The notes: generated from the letters alone by a model not told the origin. Shown: positions 44,058 to 53,517, numbered from the stretch's first letter. The stretch is 64,000 nucleotides of DNA from JBDTDV01 sp039922875 (GCA_039922875.1 JBDTDV010000024.1:1-64000), one strand, 5' to 3'. Translations and numbers: made by a program.

Positions 44058-45308
44058 ATGAAACACTCGGCCCTGACCCCCGTCTTCACCGCATTGCGCG
44101 TCAGCCTGCACGCATTGGTTGTCGGTCTCGCGCTGTACGTGATCGCGCGAGGGGTCATCGTCGGTGCGGAGGACCCGGCGCGCCAGCCGAGGAGTATCGC
44201 GGTCATCGCGCTGGGCTGCGGGTTCATCCTGACCTACCTTGCCGGCGCGGCGCTGCCTGGGACGATCCGAAGTGCGCTGCGACTGGGCTGGCTGGCGGCG
44301 ATCACCGCGCAGTGGCTCGCCCTGATCCTGCTCACCGCCGATGCATCATTCATCGTCTTCGGGTTGTTCTTCCTCTATCTGCATTTGTTGCGGAATCCAT
44401 GGGGCGCCGTCACCGTGCTCGGCAGTACCGCCTGCGCCATTGTCGGTGTCGCCTGGCACGACGGCTGGAGCACCGGCGGGGTGATCGGCCCTTTGGTCGG
44501 GGCAGGCGTCGCGATCGCGATCGGACTGGGCTATCAGGCGTTGTTCCGTGAGGCCAGGGAACGAGAGGAGCTGATCGCCGATCTTATCCAGACTCGTTCG
44601 CAGCTGGCTACCACAGAGCGGGAGGCGGGCGTCCTGGCCGAGCGGGCACGGCTGGCCAGGGAGATCCACGACACCGTCGCGCAGGGACTGTCCAGCATCC
44701 AACTACTACTGCACGCGGTCGAGCGAGCCGACCAGGCGCATCCGGCCATCGAGTATGTTCGGCTGGCCCGCGAAACGGCCGCGACCAACCTCACCGAAAC
44801 CCGCCGCTTCATCCGAGAGCTGACGCCCCCGGCGCTTCAGGAACAGACCCTGGATGGTGCATTGCGCCGACTTTCGGCGAGCAATTCTCTGACCACGGGA
44901 GCCGTGATCACCGTGCGGGTCAGCGGTGATCCCCTGGAACTGCCGATGAATCTCGAGACTGCATTGCTGCGAATCGCTCAAGCGTCGCTGGCCAACGTCG
45001 GCCAGCACGCCGAAGCCGATCGGGTCGATATCACCCTCAGCTACATGGATGACGCGGTCAGCCTTGACGTCGTCGACAACGGGCGCGGATTCGATCCGTC
45101 GGCACTGACCGGCCCCGAAGTATCGGGGCATCGGTCATTCGGGCTCCTCGCGATGCGCCAACGTGTAGCCCGGCTGGGTGGATCTGCAGTGATCGAATCA
45201 TCTCCCGGCGCAGGAACGGCGATCGCCGTGTCCTTTCCATTGCCCTCAGGCGCCGACCCGATGCCGGAAGCCACTGCGGACCCAGCAGTATTGCGGGGTC
45301 CGAAATGA
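44058..45308 (+). CDS. Two-component sensor histidine kinase (NarL-partner type, HisKA_3)
   Basis: 416 aa. About six membrane helices occupy the first 160 residues, followed by a coiled-coil linker and the HisKA_3 phospho-acceptor LAREIHDTVAQGLSSIQ (His near residue 200). The ATPase domain has the N box region and DNGRGFD. With no extracellular sensor domain, it may sense the membrane or an intramembrane signal. Its stop overlaps the response regulator ATG (ATGA). The stimulus is unknown. Confidence 0.92.
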   Translation: MKHSALTPVFTALRVSLHALVVGLALYVIARGVIVGAEDPARQPRSIAVIALGCGFILTYLAGAALPGTIRSALRLGWLAAITAQWLALILLTADASFIVFGLFFLYLHLLRNPWGAVTVLGSTACAIVGVAWHDGWSTGGVIGPLVGAGVAIAIGLGYQALFREAREREELIADLIQTRSQLATTEREAGVLAERARLAREIHDTVAQGLSSIQLLLHAVERADQAHPAIEYVRLARETAATNLTETRRFIRELTPPALQEQTLDGALRRLSASNSLTTGAVITVRVSGDPLELPMNLETALLRIAQASLANVGQHAEADRVDITLSYMDDAVSLDVVDNGRGFDPSALTGPEVSGHRSFGLLAMRQRVARLGGSAVIESSPGAGTAIAVSFPLPSGADPMPEATADPAVLRGPK

Positions 45309-45976
45309 GCAGACTGCCCGAGATGATCAGACTGCTCATTGCCGACGACCACCCCGTGGTACGCGCGGGCCTGCGTGCACTGTTCTCGCTCGAGCCCGAC
45401 TTCGAGGTCGTTGCCGAAGCCGGAACGGCGCGAGACGCGGTGGCTGCGGCGCTCGGATTGGCACCGGATGTGGTGCTGATGGATCTGCAGTTCGGCAGTG
45501 AATCCAGGGGCGGCGACCCTCGCGATGCGGATTTGCAAGGATCCGAGGCGACCCGGATGATCCGCAGCGAGCCGAACCCGCCTGGCGTGCTGATTCTGAC
45601 GAATTACGACACCGACGCAGATATCCTGGGCGCGGTCGAGGCCGGTGCAAGCGGCTACCTGCTCAAGGATGCCCCGCCTGCCGAACTGATCGCCGCGGTC
45701 CGGGCGGCGGCGGCCGGTGAGAGCGCGCTGACGCCCGCGATCGAGACCCGGCTGGTAGCCCAGGTGAGACGCCCCGAAAGCCAGTTGAGCAGACGCGAGA
45801 CTGAGGTGCTCACGCTGGTCGCCGCTGGTCGGTCGAACCGCGAGATCGGCGGCGAGCTGTTCCTCAGCGAGGCGACGGTGAAGTCCCATCTGGTACACAT
45901 CTTCGACAAGCTGCAGGTCACCTCCCGCACCTCCGCCGTCGCGCTGGCCCGAGACCTCGGGGTCATCCGCGGTTGA
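45305..45976 (+). CDS. LuxR/NarL-family response regulator
   Basis: 223 aa. The receiver has ADDHPVVRAGL (acidic pair), the phospho-acceptor Asp in VVLMDLQFG, and the conserved Thr and Lys in LILTNYD and YLLKDAPP. The output helix-turn-helix is LSRRETEVLTLVAAGRSNRE onward with SEATVKSHLVHIFDKL. Partner of the overlapping sensor kinase. Target genes are unknown. Confidence 0.94.
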   Translation: MSRLPEMIRLLIADDHPVVRAGLRALFSLEPDFEVVAEAGTARDAVAAALGLAPDVVLMDLQFGSESRGGDPRDADLQGSEATRMIRSEPNPPGVLILTNYDTDADILGAVEAGASGYLLKDAPPAELIAAVRAAAAGESALTPAIETRLVAQVRRPESQLSRRETEVLTLVAAGRSNREIGGELFLSEATVKSHLVHIFDKLQVTSRTSAVALARDLGVIRG

Positions 45977-45983
45977 GCCTGGA

Positions 45984-48167
45984 CTAGCTGCCCGCGGCTT
46001 CCAGCGCCTCGGTGAGCATCACAATAAGCGCATCCAGCTGCACCGAATCCGCCGAGCCGATCTCGGCGTCAGAGCCGTCCAAGGCGCGGGCGGCCAGCCC
46101 TTGCTTGGCGTCGATGAGTTCGGCGATTTTCGAGTCGATGGTTTGTGCAGCGATGATACGCCAGGCGGTGACCGGCTCTTCCTGACCGATTCGGTGTACC
46201 CGATCGATGGCTTGAGTCTGCTCGGCCGCGGTCCAGCTCAATTCGGCCAGGACGACGTTCGAGGCCGCCTGCAGGTTCAGGCCGACGCCGGCGGCCGTCA
46301 AAGAACACACCGCAACGGCCACTTCCGGGTCGCTGTTGAACGCGTCGATCTCCTTCTGTCTGGACAACGCGCTCTGGTCGCCCCGAATAGAGATAGAACG
46401 CAACTCTCGCGCGGCGAACGCCTGCTCCGCCGTATCCATGACATCGATGTGCTTGGCGAAGAAGACGACCTTGCCGACCGAGCGAGCCAACTGTGCCGCA
46501 TAGTCTGCGGCCAGGTGTGCCTTGGCTTGCCCGATCTTGCGCACCATCGTGAAGACGTTCTCACCGGTCTTTGCGGTGTGCGCATCCTCGAGCTCGGCCT
46601 GGGCGACCAGACGAATCAAATGCGCGCGGTGCGCGCTCTGGTCGCCGTCGAATGATTCTGGGATGCCGCTCACGGCCGCCCGGCGATAGCGGGCCAGCAT
46701 CCGGGCGGCCAGCTCACGCTCGGCCTGGGCGATTGAGCGGCCCAGGTCATCGTCGAGTTCCACGGGCAGGTCGACGACCCTGCGCGAGGGCAGGTCTGCG
46801 GCGACGTCGATCTTCCTTCGCCGAACGATACCCATGTCGATCACCGCTTCCCGGGCAGCAGAGTAGAAGCCGAAATCGGCCGGGGTCAGCCCGGTCTCCT
46901 CCAGAGACTCCATCAAGTCGCGGGTGGGTTTGGCTCCGTCGATCCAGCCCAGGAATTGCCAAATGGCGCGGAAATCGTCAATGTCATTGATCAGCGGCGT
47001 GCCAGTCAGGGCCATCAGCAGCGGATCGCCTGACGGCGCGTTCTTCCTGATGGCGTCGGCCAGGCCGAGCACGTATTTGGATCGTTGGGAGTGCAGGTTC
47101 TTGATGAAATGCGCTTCGTCGACGACCATCGCCCGGAACCCGAGCGTGCTGAGCCAGGCCAGATGGCGATCCAGCACCTCATAGTTGACGATGACGACGT
47201 CCGCGAAGGCATCCAGGCCCTCGCCGTCGCCATGGATCACGGTCGCCCTGCGATGCGGCGTCCAGAGTTCCACTTCCCTGGCCCAATTCATCTTCACGAC
47301 GTTCGGCACTACCGCCAGCAGTGGGTAGGCATTGGCCACAGATGCGGCAAGGACCGATTGCGCGGTCTTACCCAGGCCAGGCTCATCGGCGAGGAGGAAG
47401 GTACGATGCCCGCGCCGAACGCTCTCCACAAAACGCGCCTGGTGATTCATCAGTTGCATTCCGGGCGGGGAATACCTGTCGACGGCGGGGGTTTCGGGCA
47501 ACGCCATCGACGCTGCCTGTCCGCCAGAACCGTATTCGAATGATTTGAACAGCGGTCCGAGTAGTTCCCACGAGTCCAGCCGGTGCCGAGGCTTTGGCGC
47601 GTCGGGTGCCGGACGGGAGAAATCCGGCGCAAGGAAGGGATTGGAGAGCTGCCTCGCTTTGACCGATGCCGGGATCACTTGCCGCTCGGCGAGTTCGGGA
47701 GAGACGATTGCATTCTGCCGCGGTGCAGCCTTAGCCGTTGTGATGATCAAATCGTCTGGGCTGAGTTCGGTGCCTGCCTCAAGCAACCAATCCCGACGGA
47801 GCTTTTGTGCGGTAGCGGTGGGTGCCGCTTCACTCTCCAGCAGCGCGATCAGCGAGGTGTCCCGGGCAGCGGTCTTCGCCAAAATCGTCGCGATCCCATC
47901 AAGCCGCTTGAGTTGCTCCGCACGCATGGCATCGGTCTGCTCCGGGTCGGCCTTGACCCTGGCCCTTTCCTCCCGCATCAACAGCGCAATCACGTGGAAC
48001 TTGGTGCGATTGGTCGGGCCGAGCTTTTTACCGTCGATCGCTTTGGCCTCGACCTCGCGCACTCGGCGGGCCAGCACCGGGATCAGGCCGTCGTTGTTGG
48101 CGTGATGGTGTCGACTGCCCGAAACGCGCGTCGATTGCGACTGACCACGTTGGCCGGTGCGAGGCAT
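45984..48167 (-). CDS. SNF2-family DEAD-box helicase
   Basis: 727 aa. Walker A LADEPGLGKTAQ, DEAH box VVDEAHFIKN, motif III LTGTPLIND and motif VI QAIDRVHRIGQ define a Swi2/Snf2 ATPase that translocates on duplex DNA. The N-terminal 250 residues are variable and partly disordered. The ATG at 48167 is decided by AGGAGG 3-4 nt upstream; a longer open frame to 48281 is ignored. It converges on the response regulator with a 7-nt gap. No restriction-modification or phage-defence partner is adjacent. Confidence 0.92.
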   Translation of the reverse strand: MPRTGQRGQSQSTRVSGSRHHHANNDGLIPVLARRVREVEAKAIDGKKLGPTNRTKFHVIALLMREERARVKADPEQTDAMRAEQLKRLDGIATILAKTAARDTSLIALLESEAAPTATAQKLRRDWLLEAGTELSPDDLIITTAKAAPRQNAIVSPELAERQVIPASVKARQLSNPFLAPDFSRPAPDAPKPRHRLDSWELLGPLFKSFEYGSGGQAASMALPETPAVDRYSPPGMQLMNHQARFVESVRRGHRTFLLADEPGLGKTAQSVLAASVANAYPLLAVVPNVVKMNWAREVELWTPHRRATVIHGDGEGLDAFADVVIVNYEVLDRHLAWLSTLGFRAMVVDEAHFIKNLHSQRSKYVLGLADAIRKNAPSGDPLLMALTGTPLINDIDDFRAIWQFLGWIDGAKPTRDLMESLEETGLTPADFGFYSAAREAVIDMGIVRRRKIDVAADLPSRRVVDLPVELDDDLGRSIAQAERELAARMLARYRRAAVSGIPESFDGDQSAHRAHLIRLVAQAELEDAHTAKTGENVFTMVRKIGQAKAHLAADYAAQLARSVGKVVFFAKHIDVMDTAEQAFAARELRSISIRGDQSALSRQKEIDAFNSDPEVAVAVCSLTAAGVGLNLQAASNVVLAELSWTAAEQTQAIDRVHRIGQEEPVTAWRIIAAQTIDSKIAELIDAKQGLAARALDGSDAEIGSADSVQLDALIVMLTEALEAAGS

Positions 48168-48359
48168 GATCCTCCTGAGAGTGTGACGACCGCCGTGCAA
48201 CGGTCTCAGCGCGGGAACCTGGCCGGATTCGGGCAGTCGCCGTGCGTGGGTCTCGCGGTCGCCTAGATGCGAAAACGACACGAGTCGCGGAACGTCTGCT
48301 GTGAGCAGATGCCCGGCGCAGCTACTACTTTACGCGACGTGGCCAAAAATTTCGCCCCG

Positions 48360-48737
48360 CTACCCGCGGCGGGTCCGCCCGGTTCGCCGATAGCCACTGT
48401 TGCGGTCGGTTGGAACTTTGATCAGGATGCCGGCCGCAAGGCAGATCAGCGCGCCACCCAGTTGCATCAACCGCCAGGGAACATCCTCGATCCCGGTGAT
48501 CGGCCAGACCGGATTCCACACCACCGCCACCGGGAGCAGCCCGAGATACCACCAATACTGCTTGCCTTGACCGGCGAACACGCACATTATCAGCGCCAGG
48601 ATGCTGACCACGAACCGGACGCCGATGAACCATGAATTGTCGATCAGGGCGAGGCCGGCCAGCAATACGACTGCCGCGAGAAGCCCGGGGACAAGCGCGG
48701 TTCGGGTGAAAGCGGGCTCTGCAGGGGTGCGCGACAT
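48360..48737 (-). CDS. Small four-helix membrane protein (DUF6804-like)
   Basis: 125 aa with four hydrophobic segments, including ALVPGLLAAVVLLAGLAL and RFVVSILALIMCVFAG, and a basic C-terminus. The WYLGLLPVAVVWNPVWPI segment resembles a family of unknown function. The gene is isolated, 192 bp from the SNF2 gene. Confidence 0.75.
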   Translation of the reverse strand: MSRTPAEPAFTRTALVPGLLAAVVLLAGLALIDNSWFIGVRFVVSILALIMCVFAGQGKQYWWYLGLLPVAVVWNPVWPITGIEDVPWRLMQLGGALICLAAGILIKVPTDRNSGYRRTGRTRRG

Positions 48738-48792
48738 GATGCCCCGAGTCTAAACGGACACCGGGTGAGGCTGCGACCGTCGCGACGTACGG

Positions 48793-49218
48793 TCAGCAGT
48801 AGCCCTTGCGCAGCAGGAATGCGCAGGGGGCGTCAGTCTCCTCGAGCCGAACCGTCACGACCGCTTGGACCGCCAGCGCATCGAACATCTCCTGGCTGAG
48901 GGTGGTCATTCCGATTCGACGCAGCTCGGCATCGCACGCTATTCCATTGACGGCGAAGGCGATATCCGTCGAGGCCTCGTCCGGCTCATCTTCAAGCCAG
49001 GAGTAGATCGGCGAAGGATCGTCGACGGCCAAGGGAAAGACGCTGAGGATCGCCTCGACGGCGGACTCAATGGTGACATCGGTAAGGGCGAGCGTTTCAT
49101 GGGGAACTCGGGCTTCGGGATAGCCGCTACTGACCAGGGCAATCAGATCTCCTGGCACCGTCGAATCGACAGCGCGAAGCAAACCTCCGGTCAAAATGGG
49201 GCTGAGATTCTTGAGCAA
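48793..49218 (-). CDS. Second RbsD/FucU-family protein
   Basis: 141 aa. The N-terminus LSPILTGGLLRAVDSTVPGD aligns with the mutarotase at 22.6 kb (HPILNGELLRALDAMGHSD), but the catalytic His position is replaced by Ser, and the end is CAFLLRKGYC. The start appears to be TTG with GGAAGAAGA upstream. No transporter or sugar enzyme is adjacent. It may be a ligand-binding or inactive paralogue. Confidence 0.78.
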   Translation of the reverse strand: MLKNLSPILTGGLLRAVDSTVPGDLIALVSSGYPEARVPHETLALTDVTIESAVEAILSVFPLAVDDPSPIYSWLEDEPDEASTDIAFAVNGIACDAELRRIGMTTLSQEMFDALAVQAVVTVRLEETDAPCAFLLRKGYC

Positions 49219-49396
49219 GATCGGTCTTCTTCCGCAGAGACGTGAACATCATTCGCTAACCCCTGCCGGGAGTATAGACCTGTCTGTCCGCAACTGGGAT
49301 GCCCCCCATTGGGTGACATACTCGCTATTCTGGTCGCGCGCCGAGCGGGGTGCTCGACGGTGGCGGTACCGCCGGAAAAATCCGCAGCGGGCGGGC

Positions 49397-50053
49397 TCAG
49401 GTCCTGTCCCACGGTAGAGTGCCAGGCGGCGTATCCCGCATACTCTGCGGCGGCCTCTGACTCTGTGCCGGCCTCTGACTCTGTGCCGGCCTCTGATCGG
49501 TGATGGCAGAGAACGCGCGAGTGGTCGGCGGCTTGCTTTCCACGGATTCCAGACCCGGGATGAGTTCGGCGAGCCAGGCCTGGTAGCCGCTCTCGTTGAG
49601 GGTGACCCCGTCCTGCGAGTAGGCGGGATTGAGGTGATCCCCCTCGGCAAGACTCGGCCACAAATCAAGGTACTGGGCCTTTACCGTCGGTGCGAACTGC
49701 CGAACATGCCGGTTGATGTCATCGATTCGGGCCGCGAACTCCGCCTCCCGCGGCGGGATCGACTGAACGAGGATCCGAGCATCGGGCAGGTCACGGCGGA
49801 GGGTCCAGAGGATCATCTCGATATTGCGTACCACGTGCTCGACCGACTGGCGCCAGACCAGATCGTTGGTTCCGATCAAGAGCGCGACGGTCGCCGGACC
49901 CGCAGCAACGACCTCCGGCAACCGCGCAGCCAGGTTGTCCGTCGTGTCGCCGGCCACCCCGAAATTACTCGTGGAACGTTCCGGGAACCAATCGTGCCAC
50001 GCACCATCGGCAGTAAGGCTGTCACCGACGAATGCAACAACCGACTCTGACAT
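49397..50053 (-). CDS. SGNH/GDSL hydrolase-like protein
   Basis: 218 aa. Block I GDSLTADGAW (Ser near residue 12), the Gly of block II in FGVAGDTTDN and block III GTND near residue 62 are present. Block V reads DGVTLNESGYQAW, so the usual His (DGxHL) appears replaced by Thr. The C-terminal 30 residues contain QRPAQS repeats from an 18-bp tandem repeat. Cytosolic by appearance. Activity is uncertain without the His. Confidence 0.83.
   Translation of the reverse strand: MSESVVAFVGDSLTADGAWHDWFPERSTSNFGVAGDTTDNLAARLPEVVAAGPATVALLIGTNDLVWRQSVEHVVRNIEMILWTLRRDLPDARILVQSIPPREAEFAARIDDINRHVRQFAPTVKAQYLDLWPSLAEGDHLNPAYSQDGVTLNESGYQAWLAELIPGLESVESKPPTTRAFSAITDQRPAQSQRPAQSQRPPQSMRDTPPGTLPWDRT
49451..49496. 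repeat. 18-bp tandem repeat, about 2.6 copies
   Basis: Unit CGGCCTCTGACTCTGTGC occurs at 49451-49468 and 49469-49486, with a partial third copy to 49496. It encodes the QRPAQS repeats at the C-terminus of the SGNH protein and could vary in copy number between strains. Confidence 0.85.
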
Positions 50054-50059
50054 ATTTCC

Positions 50060-50065
50060 AGACTA
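50060..50065 (-). promoter_or_regulatory. -10 hexamer TAGTCT, 6 nt before the SGNH gene start
   Basis: Minus-strand TAGTCT with 6 nt to the ATG at 50053, consistent with a leaderless transcript. Confidence 0.45.
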
Positions 50066-50106
50066 GGTACCTGAAGCGTTCCACGCCAGCAAACCGGGGC
50101 AGGTTC

Positions 50107-50967
50107 TCACAGCATCCCCCGCGGATGCCACACCGTCTTGATCTCGGTAAAGGCGGTGATTCGCGACAGTGCCGGCGCGCCGGCATCCGGGCCATTCTCC
50201 GGCGGCAGCACGCGTTTGAGGGTTTCGGCTGCTGCGATCTGCAGATCGATCCAGTCCAACGCTCCGGCGCCCAGCAGGTCGAGCGCGTTCACATCGGCGT
50301 GGCTGGCGAGCCAGGGCGAAATCTCGGCTGGGGAACCGGTGAGGATGTTCACCACACCACCCGGAACGTCACTGGTTGCCAAAACCTCGCCGAGGCTGAT
50401 CGCCGAAAGCGGTCGGGTTTCACTGGCGACCACCACCACCGTATTGCCGCTGACCAAGACCGGAGCGACGGCACTGACCAGACCCAGTAGCGACGAGTCC
50501 TGTGGAGCGATGACCGCAACCACCCCGGTGGGCTCGGGAACCGACAGGTTGAAGTATGGGCCGGAGACAGCGTTGCCGTTTCCGACAACCTGGGCATATT
50601 TGTCCGCCCACCCCGCGTACCAGATCCATCGGTCAATGGCGCTGTCGACCTGCGCCTCGGCAGCGTCGGCCGACGCGCCTTCGCAGCGCACGATCTCGTC
50701 GATGAACTGGGCGCGTCTGCCCTCCAGCAATTCGGCGATCCGGTACAGAACCTGGCCGCGGTTGTATGCGGTGGCCCCGGACCAGCCGGTGACCGCGGCA
50801 CGAGCGGCGACAACAGCATCGCGGGCATCCTTGCGGGATGCCTTGGCAGCGTTGGCGAGAAAGCGCCCCCCGGCATCCAGAACCGGGTAGGTTCGGCCGG
50901 ACTCACTGCGCGGGAACTTTCCGCCGAGGTACAGCTTGTAAGTCTTGGGCACGGCCAGGCGACTCAT
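50107..50967 (-). CDS. Half-length aldehyde dehydrogenase homologue, catalytic residues absent
   Basis: 286 aa. The N-terminal cofactor-binding half of the ALDH fold is recognisable (YLGGKFPRSESGRTYPV, GVVAVIAPQDSSLLGL, SGNTVVVVASE, GGVVNILTG). The general-base ELGGK block and the catalytic Cys segment are both missing; instead the chain ends with a short, different C-terminus. GGGAAG lies before the ATG, which overlaps the full-length ALDH stop by 4 bp (ATGA). It may be a structural or regulatory partner. The reading frame is intact, so this looks stable rather than a fresh pseudogene. Confidence 0.85.
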   Translation of the reverse strand: MSRLAVPKTYKLYLGGKFPRSESGRTYPVLDAGGRFLANAAKASRKDARDAVVAARAAVTGWSGATAYNRGQVLYRIAELLEGRRAQFIDEIVRCEGASADAAEAQVDSAIDRWIWYAGWADKYAQVVGNGNAVSGPYFNLSVPEPTGVVAVIAPQDSSLLGLVSAVAPVLVSGNTVVVVASETRPLSAISLGEVLATSDVPGGVVNILTGSPAEISPWLASHADVNALDLLGAGALDWIDLQIAAAETLKRVLPPENGPDAGAPALSRITAFTEIKTVWHPRGML

Positions 50968-52493
50968 CTCTTCTTCCCTTTCTTCGACCGCTGGGCTTGG
51001 TCTGGCCGCTGGGCTTGCCTTGATTCCTGAGCTCGCTTCGGTTCCTGGGCTTGTGGGATGGCCGGCGCGAGATAGGCGGCGAGGCCCTGCCGACCGCCTT
51101 CGCGACCGTAGCCCGATTCCTTGAAGCCGCCGAAGGGGGAAGCCGGGTCGAATTTGTTGAAGGTGTTTGCCCAGATCACCCCGGCGCGCAGCTTGTTCGC
51201 CACCGCCAGGATTCGACTGCCCTTGTCCGTCCAAATGCCCGCAGACAGCCCATACGGGGTGTTGTTCGCCTTGGCAACCGCCTCTGTCGGAGTCCGGAAA
51301 GTCAGCACCGACAGCACCGGGCCGAAGATCTCCTCCCTGGCAATCCGATGGCTCGTCGACACATTGGTGAAGATTGTCGGCGCGAACCAGAAGCCACGCT
51401 CTGGCAGCACACAGGGCGGGCTCCATCGTTGTGCCCCCTCCTCCTCGCCAACCCGGGAGAGCTGGGTGATCCGTTCCAGTTGTTCAGCCGAGTTGATCGC
51501 ACCGATATCGGTGTTCTTGTCCAGCGGGTCGCCGACCCGCAGGGTGGCCAGCCGGCCCTTCAGCCGGTCGATCACCTCGTCGTGGATGTTCTCCTGGACC
51601 AGAAGCCGCGAACCCGCACAGCAGACGTGTCCCTGATTGAAGAAGATGCCGTTCACGATGCCTTCGACCGCCTGGTCGATCGGTGCGTCGTCAAATACGA
51701 TGTTGGCCGCCTTGCCGCCGAGTTCCAGGGTGACCTTCTTGTCGGTTCCGGCCACGGATCTCGCGATCTGACGACCTACCGCCGTCGAACCGGTGAAGGC
51801 GACCTTGTTTACATCGGGGTGGTTCACCAACAATCGGCCGGTCTCCCCCGCCCCGGTGATGATGTTCACCACTCCGGGTGGCAGGTCAGCCTGCTGCAGG
51901 ATCTCCGCAAAGATCAGCGCGGTCAGCGGCGTGGTCTCGGCCGGCTTCAGCACGACGGTGTTACCGGCGGCGAGAGCCGGGGCAATCTTCCAGGAGAGCA
52001 TCAACAGCGGAAAGTTCCACGGGATCACCTGTGCAGCAACACCAAGTGCCCTCGGATTCGGGCCGAGCCCGGCATGGTCGAGCTTGTCGGCCCAACCCGC
52101 GTAGTAGAAGAACCAGGCGGCAACCAGTGGCACGTCGACATCCCGGCTTTCCCTGATCGGTTTGCCGTTGTCAAGGCTCTCCGCGACCGCGAGCTCGCGG
52201 GTGCGCTCTTGAACCAGCCTCGCGATCCGGAACAGGTATTTGCCCCGATCGGCTCCGGACATTCGCGACCAGGTGGTGTCGTAGGCGTGCCGGGCGGCGG
52301 CAACCGCGGCATCCACGTCCCCCGACGAGGCGCTGGCGATCGTGGCAATCCGCTCCTCGTTAGCCGGAGAGATGGTCTGGAAACTGTCGCCATTGCCCTG
52401 GACGAACTCTCCGCCGATGAACAGACCGTATTCGTCGCGCAGATTCAGGATCGCGCGGGATTCCGGCGCGGGGGCATAGTCAAGAAAGGTCAT
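50964..52493 (-). CDS. Aldehyde dehydrogenase in the deoC operon
   Basis: 509-aa NAD(P)-dependent aldehyde dehydrogenase. LELGGKAANIVF and FFNQGHVCCAGSR supply the general base and nucleophile. After deoxyribose-phosphate aldolase action it would oxidise acetaldehyde to acetate, which fits the operon. The last 35 residues are a Gln/Arg/Lys-rich tail (repeats of QAQ and RAQ) beyond the family end. AGGA lies 6 nt before the ATG; 8 nt separate it from deoC. Confidence 0.92.
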   Translation of the reverse strand: MTFLDYAPAPESRAILNLRDEYGLFIGGEFVQGNGDSFQTISPANEERIATIASASSGDVDAAVAAARHAYDTTWSRMSGADRGKYLFRIARLVQERTRELAVAESLDNGKPIRESRDVDVPLVAAWFFYYAGWADKLDHAGLGPNPRALGVAAQVIPWNFPLLMLSWKIAPALAAGNTVVLKPAETTPLTALIFAEILQQADLPPGVVNIITGAGETGRLLVNHPDVNKVAFTGSTAVGRQIARSVAGTDKKVTLELGGKAANIVFDDAPIDQAVEGIVNGIFFNQGHVCCAGSRLLVQENIHDEVIDRLKGRLATLRVGDPLDKNTDIGAINSAEQLERITQLSRVGEEEGAQRWSPPCVLPERGFWFAPTIFTNVSTSHRIAREEIFGPVLSVLTFRTPTEAVAKANNTPYGLSAGIWTDKGSRILAVANKLRAGVIWANTFNKFDPASPFGGFKESGYGREGGRQGLAAYLAPAIPQAQEPKRAQESRQAQRPDQAQRSKKGKKR

Positions 52494-52501
52494 TGTGTGT
52501 C

Positions 52502-53509
52502 CTAATCAATCGTCACGTAGTCGGGACCGGAGTAGTGACCGGTAGTCAGTTTCTGCCGCTGCAGCAGCACGTCGTTCAACAGGCTCGATGCACCAAACCG
52601 GAACAGGCGCGGGTCAAGCCATTCCTCGCCGACAGTCTCCGCCACAGTGACCAGGTATTTGATGGCATCCTTTGAACTGCGGATGCCGCCGGCCGGCTTG
52701 ACACCGACCTTTTCCCCGGTCAGCCGGTGCCAGTCCCGCACCACCTGAAGCATCAGCAGCGTGACCGGAAGGGTAGCCGCTGGCGAGATCTTGCCGGTGG
52801 AGGTCTTGATGAAATCCGCCCCGGCCAGGATCGCCAGCCAGGACGCGCGTCGCACGTTGTCGTAGGTGCTCAATTCACCGGTTTCCAGGATCACCTTGAG
52901 ATGAGCGGTGCTGCCGTCCTGTCGACGGCAGGCCTCCTTGATCGCGACGATCTCATCGAAGACCTGACCGTAGCGGCCGCAGAGGAACGCGCCACGGTCG
53001 ATGACCATGTCGATCTCGTCTGCGCCGGCGAGGACGGCGGCTGCGGTGTCGGCAAGCTTGATCGGAAGGGATGCCCGCCCGCTCGGGAACGCGGTCGCAA
53101 CCGAGGCGACGTTGATCCCGGGGCTGGTCCTGGTGGTGTGCGCGGCGCCGAGCGCTTCAACGGCGTAGCCGACCATGTCGCCGTACACGCACAATGCCGC
53201 TACTGGCGGCGTAGAGAGGTCGCCGCTGTCCGGGGTGATGGCCTTCGCGGCGAGAGAGCGCACCTTGCCCGGGGTGTCTGCACCTTCGAGAGTGGTCAAA
53301 TCGATCAGTCCGATGATCCGGTCGAGCGCCCATTTCTTGCTCGAGGTCTTGATCGAGCGGGTGCCGAGGGCGGCCGCGCGCTGTTCGAGTCCGACGGCAT
53401 CGACGCCGGGGATGCCATCGAGATAGCGTCGCAGGCTGGTATCGGTCAGTTCACCGCCGATGAGGGTGATCGCCCTCTCGGACCGGGCCAATTCCACGTC
53501 GTGAATCAT
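52502..53509 (-). CDS. deoC: Deoxyribose-phosphate aldolase
   Basis: 335 aa, the longer DeoC form. The Schiff-base lysine lies in FIKTSTGK and the second catalytic Lys in VKPAGGIRS. It splits 2-deoxyribose-5-phosphate into glyceraldehyde-3-phosphate and acetaldehyde in deoxynucleoside breakdown. TAGGAG lies about 7 nt before the ATG and overlaps the regulator stop. Downstream aldehyde dehydrogenases would remove acetaldehyde. Confidence 0.95.
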   Translation of the reverse strand: MIHDVELARSERAITLIGGELTDTSLRRYLDGIPGVDAVGLEQRAAALGTRSIKTSSKKWALDRIIGLIDLTTLEGADTPGKVRSLAAKAITPDSGDLSTPPVAALCVYGDMVGYAVEALGAAHTTRTSPGINVASVATAFPSGRASLPIKLADTAAAVLAGADEIDMVIDRGAFLCGRYGQVFDEIVAIKEACRRQDGSTAHLKVILETGELSTYDNVRRASWLAILAGADFIKTSTGKISPAATLPVTLLMLQVVRDWHRLTGEKVGVKPAGGIRSSKDAIKYLVTVAETVGEEWLDPRLFRFGASSLLNDVLLQRQKLTTGHYSGPDYVTID

Positions 53510-53517
53510 GGCTTCTC

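Noticed and set aside
45984..48167. SNF2 helicase as part of a phage-defence system (DISARM-like or similar)
   Set aside because: No methylase, nuclease or DUF partners adjoin it; neighbours are a two-component system and a small membrane protein.
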